This document shows positions 1 through 5,437 of a DNA stretch of 6,619 nucleotides, in pieces (position 1 is the first letter of the stretch; every line of letters starts with the position of its first letter). The notes beneath the pieces were generated by a model. That model saw only the letters and a list, made by a program, of their open reading frames with translations, was not told the origin of the DNA and ran no database searches. The translations under genes and the position numbers were made by a program. The DNA comes from Alphaproteobacteria bacterium (GTDB lineage Bacteria; Pseudomonadota; Alphaproteobacteria; DSM-16000; Inquilinaceae), in the NCBI GenBank assembly GCA_029263555.1, contig JAJUFW010000172.1, forward strand, positions 1 through 6,619, read 5' to 3'.

Positions 1-341
1 CGCGTCCGGTAGTCGCCGATGACGACGCCGGCGCGGAGCGCGTCCAGCGCCGCCTCGTCGGGCACGTTCTCGACCTGCGCCAGGTAGCGCCGGGGATGGC
101 CGAAACGGGGCTCCAGCAGGCGCTTGATGAAGCGCCCGTCGTCGCTCAGCAGCAAGAGACCTTCGCTGTCCCGGTCCAGCCGTCCGACCGGGTAGACCCC
201 CTTCGGCAGGCGAAAGCCGTCGAGCGCCGGATGACCCGCCTCGGGCGTGAACTGGCTCAACACCCCATAGGGCTTCCAGAAGGCAATGTATCGCCCCGTC
301 CGGGCGCGACCCGGCGGATGGGATGGGGTCCGGAACGTCAT
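1..341 (-). CDS. rluE: 23S rRNA pseudouridine synthase, RluE-like (RsuA family), 3' end cut by window edge
   Basis: The 113 visible residues match the start of RsuA-family pseudouridine synthases, which isomerise a specific uridine in rRNA; E. coli RluE modifies U2457 of 23S rRNA. Visible motifs are KPYGVLSQFT (residues 23-32), close to the KPYDVLPQFT I recall for RluE, and GRLDRDSEGLLLL (53-65), which carries the catalytic Asp56. The protein enters the catalytic domain almost at once and has no N-terminal S4 domain, as in RluE and unlike RsuA or RluB. The ATG at 341 is the first possible start: an in-frame TAG lies at 353-351, 9 bases upstream. No Shine-Dalgarno is present, but a promoter-like sequence sits directly before the ATG, so translation may be leaderless. 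The gene lies downstream of the tryptophan genes on the same strand, after a 129-base gap, and is functionally unrelated to them. The C-terminus lies outside the window. RluE is preferred over RluF or RluB, with some uncertainty about the exact target. Confidence 0.86.
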   Translation of the reverse strand, partial: MTFRTPSHPPGRARTGRYIAFWKPYGVLSQFTPEAGHPALDGFRLPKGVYPVGRLDRDSEGLLLLSDDGRFIKRLLEPRFGHPRRYLAQVENVPDEAALDALRAGVVIGDYRT

Positions 342-470
342 CGCCCGTCTCTAGGCGACCCGCCGGGCAGGGTCAATCACGGGACTCCGGCCGTCCCGGC
401 GGATCGACCCGCGCGGACGGTCGCGTCCGACCGGATCAGGCCGTCGACTTGAGGCCGGGAGCGCGGCGCA
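342..470 (-). other. Intergenic gap between kynU and rluE
   Basis: This 129-base gap holds two small GC-rich stem-forming sequences: cgggac/gtcccg at 380-385 and 393-398, and cggac/gtccg at 414-418 and 425-429. Neither is followed by a T run on the minus strand, so neither is a convincing intrinsic terminator. The gap also contains the candidate rluE promoter. No ORF is supported here. Confidence 0.6.
348..376 (-). promoter_or_regulatory. Candidate sigma-70 promoter of rluE, leaderless type
   Basis: Read on the minus strand there is TTGACC (376-371), a 17-base spacer, and TAGAGA (353-348). The -35 box matches the consensus at five of six positions and the spacer has the ideal length. Only 6 bases separate the -10 box from the ATG of rluE, so transcription would begin at or within a base or two of the start codon. 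No Shine-Dalgarno lies before the ATG, which fits leaderless translation. This is a pattern call only; no transcription data are available. Confidence 0.45.
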
Positions 471-1646
471 TCAGGCGGCCAGGATGCGGGCCATGCGGTC
501 CGCCGCGACCGCCATGTCCTCGGGATCGTGGTAGAGCGCGAAGCCGAAGCGAAGCCGGTCCGCCCTGTTGTCGGTCACGATGTCCGCGGCCATCAGCCGC
601 TCGCGGAACGCTTCCGCCTCCGCGGTCTCGAAGGTCAGGAACTGGCCCCGGTGCGGGCAGTCGATCGGCACCAGCAGCTGTTCCGCCTTCAGGGGGATGC
701 GGGGGCGGGCGGCGAGTTCGGCCATGAAGCGTTCCTGCAAGGACCGGGTCCGGGCGCGGATCGCGGCGGGGTCAAGGCCGAGCGCCTGCAGCCAATCCAT
801 GACCGCGTTGAAGCGGTAGAGCGCCGTCGGGTCGAAGGTCGATCCCATGAACCGGGCGCCCCCCGGCGCGTAGGCGACGCTGCCCTGAGGCGCCGACAGG
901 GCGCCGAAGGCCGCGTACCAGCCGGTGTTGCGCGGGCGGTCCCCATAGCCCGGAGGAACGTGAAGGAAGCAGGCGCCTTCGCCGCTCATGGCGTATTTGT
1001 AGCCGCCGGCGACGTAGAAGACCCGGTTCTCGACCGGGCGAAGATCCGTCGGCAGGGACATGAAGCCATGATAGCCGTCGATCACGATGAGCGTGTCCGG
1101 ATCGGGAACGGCGGCGATCAGTCCTGCGAGGTCGGGCACCGCGTATCCGGAATTGAAGAAGACCTGGCTCAGGAACACGAGATCGTGCCCGCCGCGCCGG
1201 GCGGCCTCGCCGAAGCGGTCGGCAAAGCTGTCGAACGGACGCGTCGAGACCCGTTCGGTGGCGGCCAGCCCTTCTTCCTCCAGGCGGGCGATCTGCCGGC
1301 TGAAGGAATGGAATTCGGAATCCGTGGTCAGCACCCGCGCCGGTCGGCCCACGGGCAGGCAGGACAGGATCCGGAGCAACAGCTCGTGGGTATTGGGGGC
1401 GAAGACGACGGTTCCCGGATCGCTCAGGTTCAGGATCCGGGCGACATGGCTCTGCGCCTTCGGCCACATCTCGTCGAAGATCATCTCCCATTTCGCGTCG
1501 GCCAGGCGGGCCGCATCCAGCCAGCATCGCTGCTGCGCCTCAAAACTCACGTCGGGCCAGTAGTGATGGCTGTGTGCCGCCAGGTGGATCCGGTCCGGGG
1601 CGGCCTCGATGAACCGGCGGAAATGGGGCTTGTAGCTGACCTCCAT
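471..1646 (-). CDS. kynU: Kynureninase-like PLP-dependent enzyme (aminotransferase class V fold)
   Basis: A 391-residue fold-type I PLP enzyme. Kynureninase splits kynurenine into anthranilate and alanine in the cytosol. The placement 4 bases after kynA and the retained motifs support that role. DGYH (Asp190, His193) matches the Asp-x-x-His of kynureninases (DLAH in the classical enzymes), where Asp contacts the PLP ring nitrogen. YKYAMSGEG (216-224) holds the presumed Schiff-base Lys217 and resembles the YKYL...G segment. FMGSTFDP (267-274) sits where kynureninases have an F..GTPP loop. The N-terminal AAHSHHYWPD segment (23-32) replaces the usual GNSLG motif, so this is a divergent branch; a database may call it only 'class V aminotransferase'. 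ATG 1646 was chosen over ATG 1670 because AGGTG, lying inside the end of kynA, is 7 bases upstream of it, and because starting at 1670 would add eight residues encoded over the end of kynA. Exact substrate is inferred. Confidence 0.75.
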   Translation of the reverse strand: MEVSYKPHFRRFIEAAPDRIHLAAHSHHYWPDVSFEAQQRCWLDAARLADAKWEMIFDEMWPKAQSHVARILNLSDPGTVVFAPNTHELLLRILSCLPVGRPARVLTTDSEFHSFSRQIARLEEEGLAATERVSTRPFDSFADRFGEAARRGGHDLVFLSQVFFNSGYAVPDLAGLIAAVPDPDTLIVIDGYHGFMSLPTDLRPVENRVFYVAGGYKYAMSGEGACFLHVPPGYGDRPRNTGWYAAFGALSAPQGSVAYAPGGARFMGSTFDPTALYRFNAVMDWLQALGLDPAAIRARTRSLQERFMAELAARPRIPLKAEQLLVPIDCPHRGQFLTFETAEAEAFRERLMAADIVTDNRADRLRFGFALYHDPEDMAVAADRMARILAA

Positions 1647-1650
1647 GGCG

Positions 1651-2757
1651 TCACACCTGTTCCGCCGCATAGGTGAAGGCCATGGCCCGGCGCACCGGGT
1701 CCGGCAGGTCGGGCAGGGTCGAGCGCGGGATCAGGAAGGTGGACAGGGCGAAGAGATCGCCGAACACCCGGTGGCGTTCCGCCGCCGCCTTCAGATAGTC
1801 GTGCCCGCTGGACCCGCCGGTGCCGAGCTTCAGCCCGATCATCCGCTGGACCATCTGGGCATGCCGGTAGCGCCAGGTGGTCATCGTCTCGTCGATGTCC
1901 ATCAGGCGTGAGAGCAGGTTGAACGGGACCTGCAGGGCCGGTTCGTCCCGGTAGAGATTGATGAACAGCGCGGCCTGAAGGGCGCGCAGCGACAGGCGCC
2001 AGACGCCGCGGGCATGCAGCTCCCGGTGCCGGGCCGCGTCGAAGATCGCGTCGAAGCGCTCGCGCGCGGAGGCGAGCCGCTTCAGCTCGGTCTGCCGTTC
2101 CTCCTCGGAAATCGCCTGGTTGCGTTCGATATAGGCGATGTCGCGTCCCAGCATCCGGCTGACCGCCGCGCGATAGGTCTCCTGGAAGCGGTAGCCGCCG
2201 AAATCGACGAAAGGCGTGCGCTCCAGCCAGGCTTCCACCTGGTCGGAGAGGGACGGCCGGCATTCGACGGCCTCGAGCTTCCGTCGATCCGCTTCCGACA
2301 GGCGCTGATCGAACGCCATCCGGTCGAAGGGCAGGCGGTCGTCGCGACGCAGCCCCAGCCGGGTCTCGATTTCCCGGAATTGGGTGCTCTGGAAGCCGGA
2401 GGCCGGGTAGAGCAGTTCCCGGAAGTCGAGAAAGTCTAGCGGCGTCATCGTCTCGAGCACGTCGACCTGATGGACCAGCAGCTTCAGGATCTCCTGCACC
2501 CGGCCGAGCGCGCGGCTGGCGCGCCCGACATCCCGGTCGTGGACCGGCTGGGAGGCGAAGATCTCCTGGACCGCGTCCAGTTCGAACAGGATCTGCTTGA
2601 ACCACAGCTCGTAGGCCTGGTGGACGACGATGAACAGCATTTCGTCATGGGCGGGCCGGCCCAGCTTCGCGCTCTCCATTTCCTGGCAGGACAGCAGCCG
2701 GTCCAGCTTCAGATAGCTGCCATAGTAGAGCGGGGGACGTTCGGGAAAGTCGGTCAT
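1651..2757 (-). CDS. kynA: Tryptophan 2,3-dioxygenase, long animal-like form
   Basis: A 368-residue haem enzyme of the cytosol that opens the indole ring of L-tryptophan with O2 to give N-formylkynurenine, the first step of the kynurenine pathway. The active-site segment FIVVHQAYELWFKQIL (42-57) contains the distal His46. DFRELLYPASGFQS (111-124) contains Arg113, which binds the substrate carboxylate. WRYRHAQMVQRMIG (295-308) contains the proximal haem ligand His299. GTGGSSG (312-318) closes over the substrate. Compact bacterial enzymes such as that of Xanthomonas are about 300 residues; this one keeps the extra helical region of the animal enzyme (roughly 140-260, including VEAWLERTP at 174-182). 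ATG 2757 is supported by homology and by AGAGGA 10 bases upstream. The frame stays open for 98 codons further upstream, but that stretch is unlike any dioxygenase. It is the first gene of the kynA-kynU pair. No formamidase (kynB) or Lrp-type regulator gene is in the window. Confidence 0.95.
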   Translation of the reverse strand: MTDFPERPPLYYGSYLKLDRLLSCQEMESAKLGRPAHDEMLFIVVHQAYELWFKQILFELDAVQEIFASQPVHDRDVGRASRALGRVQEILKLLVHQVDVLETMTPLDFLDFRELLYPASGFQSTQFREIETRLGLRRDDRLPFDRMAFDQRLSEADRRKLEAVECRPSLSDQVEAWLERTPFVDFGGYRFQETYRAAVSRMLGRDIAYIERNQAISEEERQTELKRLASARERFDAIFDAARHRELHARGVWRLSLRALQAALFINLYRDEPALQVPFNLLSRLMDIDETMTTWRYRHAQMVQRMIGLKLGTGGSSGHDYLKAAAERHRVFGDLFALSTFLIPRSTLPDLPDPVRRAMAFTYAAEQV

Positions 2758-2801
2758 CTCTGCCGGTTCCTCTGGGGCGTTTCGACAATCACGCGGCATA
2801 A

Positions 2802-2821
2802 CCGATCGCGCCGTCAATCGG
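2802..2821. repeat. Inverted repeat upstream of kynA, possible operator
   Basis: CCGAT (2802-2806) and ATCGG (2817-2821) form a perfect 5-bp inverted repeat with a 10-base centre. The repeat overlaps the TTGACG that could serve as the kynA -35 box. Tryptophan-degradation operons in other proteobacteria are controlled by the Lrp-family regulator KynR, but nothing here identifies the binding protein. Such short repeats arise often by chance in GC-rich DNA. Confidence 0.2.
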
Positions 2822-2910
2822 AACACGGCTCGCCCGGCCGCGGGCCGTTGGGAAGCGGCGATGCGGAGGCGGGGTGCCGGGTTCGCCGGGTAACGATCCG
2901 GACATTTCCC

Positions 2911-2939
2911 TTTACGATTGTTGCGTCTACCGATAGCGT
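2911..2939 (+). promoter_or_regulatory. Possible promoter of the glpSTPQ operon
   Basis: TTTACG (2911-2916) and TAGCGT (2934-2939) are separated by 17 bases and lie in the least GC-rich part of the divergent region. Both boxes match the sigma-70 consensus only partly (TTGACA, TATAAT). Position ahead of a plus-strand operon supports the call; the match alone would not. Confidence 0.3.
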
Positions 2940-2947
2940 TTATTGCG
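2917..2947 (+). repeat. Imperfect direct repeat, possible regulator site
   Basis: ATTGTTGCG (2917-2925) and TTTATTGCG (2939-2947) agree at 7 of 9 positions and start 22 bp apart, close to two helical turns, so a dimeric regulator could contact both on one face. They overlap and follow the candidate glp promoter, a position suited to repression. GlpR (DeoR family) is the usual glycerol regulator, but I cannot match these bases to a known GlpR site. Confidence 0.25.
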
Positions 2948-2987
2948 GAACACACGGGGCAGCAGATCCCGGAGCGGGGAGGACGTC

Positions 2988-3053
2988 TTGATCGCGAACA
3001 TGGCGGTCCCGTTCGATATGCCTGGTGCGCGCCCTCTGCCGGAGGGTCCATGA
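2988..3053 (+). CDS. Possible 21-aa leader ORF upstream of glpS
   Basis: A TTG at 2988 follows GGAGG (2978-2982) by 5 bases, the same spacing and start codon as the glpT start. The frame runs 21 codons, through an internal ATG at 3000 (17-aa version MAVPFDMPGARPLPEGP), to TGA at 3051-3053. That stop overlaps, as ATGA, an ATG at 3050 that is in frame with glpS and has GGAGGG at 3041-3046. This could be a leader peptide coupling translation into a longer GlpS, or a chance arrangement in G-rich DNA. No homologous peptide is known to me. Confidence 0.2.
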   Translation: MIANMAVPFDMPGARPLPEGP

Positions 3054-3223
3054 GGCTTGGGCGCGAGGTGTCCGGTCGTGACGTCGGTAGGAACGGGTCT
3101 GGAATGCCGGACGGGCCGGGCCGTATCCTGGCAGGCGGCAGCCCTGGACGCGGCCGGGACGGGCGATCGGTATCCGACCGCGAGGCGGGATCCGCCGGTC
3201 CGGCGGGTGAGAGCGGTGGTCCC

Positions 3224-4330
3224 GTGAGCTATCGCCTCGACGCGGTCGGCAAGGAGGCCGGGGGTGCTACCCACCTCTTTCCGATGACCTTCGATCTGGT
3301 CCCGGGTGGCCTGAACGTGCTGCTCGGTCCGACGCTTGCGGGGAAGACGTCGGTTCTTCGCCTTCTGGCGGGGCTCGACCGGCCGACGACGGGCCGGATC
3401 CTCGCCGGCGACCGGGATGTGACGAACGTCCCGGCGCGGCGGCGGAACGTCGCCATGGTCTATCAGGAGTTCATCAACTACCCGTCTTTCACGGTCTACG
3501 AGAACATCGCGTCTCCTTTGCGCCGGGCCGGGATGGATCGGGCTGGGATCGACCGCAAGGTCCGCGAGGCCGCCGCCGCGCTGCGGATTGATCGGCTTCT
3601 GGACCGCCTGCCGTCGCAGCTCAGCGGCGGTCAGCAGCAGCGAACGGCCATCGCCCGGGCGCTGGTCAAGGAAGCGGACCTCCTCCTTCTGGACGAGCCG
3701 CTGGTGAACCTGGACTACAAGCTCCGGGAAGAGCTGCGCGTCGAGCTCCGCCAGATCTTCGAGCGGCGGCGGGCGACCGTCGTCTACGCGACGACGGAAC
3801 CGCTCGAGGCCCTGCTGCTTGGAGGGCACGTCGTCGTGCTGGACTGCGGGCGCCTACTTCAGGTCGGGCCGACCATCGAGGTCTTCCGGAACCCCGCGTC
3901 GGTCGATGTGGGACGGGTCTTCAGCGACCCGCCGATCAATCTGCTCACCGGCGTCGTCGCCGATGGCGAAGCCGTGATCGGTCCCGACCTGCGGTTCCCG
4001 TTGCGTGGCCACATGGCCCAACTGGGTCCCGGCTCCTATCGCTTCGGCGTCCGATCCAGTCATCTGACCTTGATGAAATCGTCCGGGGGCGAGGCCGCGT
4101 TCGGTGCGGTCGTCGATCTTGCGGAGATCAGCGGTTCCGAAACCTTCATCCATGTGACCTATGCAGGCGCGCAGATCGTCGCCCAGCAGGAGGGGGTTCA
4201 TACGCTTCGCCTGGGGCAGCCGGTGACGCTCTACGTCGACCCGTCGCGCCTTTTCGTCTTCGAGGCGGAGGGCGCGGGCCGCCTCCTGGCCGCGCCCGAC
4301 GGCCGCCGCTCCGTCGTCCTGGAAAGGTAA
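3224..4330 (+). CDS. glpS: Glycerol ABC transporter ATP-binding protein GlpS
   Basis: A 368-residue MalK-type ATPase, one of two that power the GlpSTPQV glycerol importer at the inner membrane. Visible parts are Walker A GPTLAGKT (35-42), Q-loop Gln81, signature LSGGQ (133-137), Walker B LLLLDEP (153-159, Glu158), and a C-terminal OB/TOBE-like regulatory domain from about 240. The phrases NVLLGPTLAGKTS and YATTEPLEALLLGG are, as I recall, diagnostic of GlpS. The H-loop histidine is absent: Thr191 sits in its place. GTG 3224 is preferred because it puts Walker A at the same distance from the N-terminus as in homologues. Its ribosome binding site is weak (GGTGG at 3215-3219). ATG 3050 with GGAGGG upstream is an alternative that adds 58 Gly/Arg-rich residues. 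TAA ends 10 bases before glpT, and the four genes appear to be one transcript. Function as ATPase is near certain; glycerol as substrate is inferred from family resemblance and gene order. Confidence 0.82.
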   Translation: MSYRLDAVGKEAGGATHLFPMTFDLVPGGLNVLLGPTLAGKTSVLRLLAGLDRPTTGRILAGDRDVTNVPARRRNVAMVYQEFINYPSFTVYENIASPLRRAGMDRAGIDRKVREAAAALRIDRLLDRLPSQLSGGQQQRTAIARALVKEADLLLLDEPLVNLDYKLREELRVELRQIFERRRATVVYATTEPLEALLLGGHVVVLDCGRLLQVGPTIEVFRNPASVDVGRVFSDPPINLLTGVVADGEAVIGPDLRFPLRGHMAQLGPGSYRFGVRSSHLTLMKSSGGEAAFGAVVDLAEISGSETFIHVTYAGAQIVAQQEGVHTLRLGQPVTLYVDPSRLFVFEAEGAGRLLAAPDGRRSVVLER

Positions 4331-4335
4331 GGAGG
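4331..4335 (+). promoter_or_regulatory. Ribosome binding site deciding the TTG start of glpT
   Basis: A perfect GGAGG begins immediately after the glpS TAA (4328-4330) and stands 5 bases before TTG 4341. It makes the TTG start credible, since the homologous MARITL N-terminus begins exactly at that codon. Confidence 0.85.
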
Positions 4336-4340
4336 AGACG

Positions 4341-5426
4341 TTGGCGCGCATCACGCTCCACCGCGTCGCTCACAGCTACAGGGCGAACCCGGGCGAGCCT
4401 TCGGATTTTGCCCTGCACCCGATGGACCAGTCCTGGGAGGACGGAGGCGCCTACGCGCTTCTCGGCCCGTCGGGCTGCGGCAAGACCACCCTGCTCAACG
4501 TCATCTCCGGGCTGGTGACACCGACGCAGGGGCGGATCGCCTTCGACGGACGGGACGTGACGGCGCTTCCGACGCGCGAGCGAAACATCGCGCAGGTGTT
4601 CCAGTTCCCGGTCGTCTACGACACGATGACCGTCGCCGACAACCTGGCCTTTCCGCTGCGCAATCGCGGCATCGATGCCGGGACGATCCGGGCGCGGGTC
4701 GCGGAGGTGGCCGAGATGCTGGACCTCACGGCCGATCTCCACAGGCCGGCCCACAGGTTGGATGCGGACGCCAAGCAGAAGATCTCGCTGGGCCGCGGCC
4801 TGGTGCGGAGCGACGTCTCGGCGATCCTGCTCGACGAGCCGCTCACCGTCATCGACCCGCACCTCAAATGGCTGCTGCGGCGCAAGCTCAAGGAGATCCA
4901 CGAACGGTTCCGCAGGACGCTGATCTATGTCACCCACGACCAGAACGAAGCGCTGACCTTCGCCCAGCAGATCGTCGTCATGTACGAGGGCGAGGTGCTG
5001 CAGGTCGGCACCCCCCGCGAGCTGTTCGAGAATCCCAAGCACCTCTTCGTCGGCTATTTCATCGGCAGCCCCGGAATGAACTTCCTTCCTTGCCGTCCGG
5101 AGGGTGACGGCGTCGCCGTCGGGGACGTCAGGATCGGGATCGGCAATGGCGGCGTCCGTCGGCTGCCGGAGGGCGCGCAGGACCTCAAGCTCGGAATCCG
5201 GCCGGAGTTCCTGGAGCTGGTGGACGGCCCGACCCCCGGAGCAGTGCCGGCCGCGGTCCGGGCGGTCGAGGATCTCGGTAATTTCCAGATCGCCGACGTC
5301 GTCCTGGGGACGCATGCGCTCAAGGTGAAGCTGCCGGAGGGCTTTCCCGTCCCGGGGAGCCGCGCTCATCTGCGTTTCCCGCCCGATCGGATCAAGCTCT
5401 ATCTCGGAAACCGGCTGCTGGCATAG
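4341..5426 (+). CDS. glpT: Glycerol ABC transporter ATP-binding protein GlpT
   Basis: A 361-residue ABC ATPase, the partner of GlpS (not the E. coli glycerol-3-phosphate antiporter of the same name). Present are Walker A GPSGCGKTT (42-50), Q-loop Gln88 in QVFQFPVVYDTMTV, Walker B LLDEP (163-167, Glu166), the H-loop VTHDQ with His199, and a C-terminal regulatory domain from about 245, starting after GYFIGSPGMN. The signature motif is lost: LDADAKQK (140-147) stands where LSGGQQQR belongs, and the D-loop reads TVIDPH. Resemblance to rhizobial GlpT is strong throughout, including the altered signature. The gene uses a TTG start with an excellent ribosome binding site. It follows glpS by 10 bases and precedes glpP by 11, so all are probably co-transcribed. 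Its ATP-binding half should supply the catalytically complete Walker/His side of the heterodimer. Glycerol specificity is inferred. Confidence 0.84.
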   Translation: MARITLHRVAHSYRANPGEPSDFALHPMDQSWEDGGAYALLGPSGCGKTTLLNVISGLVTPTQGRIAFDGRDVTALPTRERNIAQVFQFPVVYDTMTVADNLAFPLRNRGIDAGTIRARVAEVAEMLDLTADLHRPAHRLDADAKQKISLGRGLVRSDVSAILLDEPLTVIDPHLKWLLRRKLKEIHERFRRTLIYVTHDQNEALTFAQQIVVMYEGEVLQVGTPRELFENPKHLFVGYFIGSPGMNFLPCRPEGDGVAVGDVRIGIGNGGVRRLPEGAQDLKLGIRPEFLELVDGPTPGAVPAAVRAVEDLGNFQIADVVLGTHALKVKLPEGFPVPGSRAHLRFPPDRIKLYLGNRLLA

Positions 5427-5437
5427 GGGCTCGATGG

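Larger units (their letters stand above)
2758..3223. other. Divergent intergenic region between kynA and glpS
   Basis: 466 bases between the kynA start and the preferred glpS start. The kynA-proximal part has AGAGGA (2773-2768, minus), the kynA ribosome binding site, and a TTGACG (2817-2812, minus) that could be a -35 box but has only a poor -10 (CGTGAT) 18 bases on. Around 2900-2950 lies a patch richer in A and T than its surroundings, with a direct repeat and a possible plus-strand promoter. From about 2970 to 3223 the sequence is very G-rich. In the glpS frame it encodes a low-complexity Gly/Arg-rich string with weaker third-position G/C bias (about 71% by hand count over 3050-3223) than I would expect of the gene body. 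That stretch is either untranslated leader or a non-conserved N-terminal extension of GlpS. No RNA gene was recognised. Confidence 0.6.

Noticed and set aside
380..429. Two GC-rich stems after kynU as an intrinsic terminator
   Set aside because: Stems are only 5-6 bp and no T run follows on the minus strand. Such stems are frequent by chance at this GC content.
528..1676. Long plus-strand open frame (382 codons) antisense to the kynureninase-like gene
   Set aside because: High-GC DNA commonly leaves the opposite strand open. The translation is Arg/Gly/Val-rich with no recognisable domain, while the minus strand encodes a clear PLP enzyme.
2758..3051. N-terminal extension of kynA back to ATG 3051
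   Set aside because: The extra 98 residues are Pro/Arg-rich and unlike any dioxygenase, whereas ATG 2757 has a Shine-Dalgarno and gives the expected N-terminus.
4146..5369. Long minus-strand open frame (407 codons) antisense to glpT
   Set aside because: The translation is a charged, Asp/Arg-rich string without domains, and it mirrors a well-supported ABC ATPase on the plus strand.
4341..5426. The missing LSGGQ in GlpT as a sign of a pseudogene or frameshift
   Set aside because: The frame is intact over the full family length, Walker A, Walker B and His are preserved, and the altered motif resembles what I recall for GlpT homologues.
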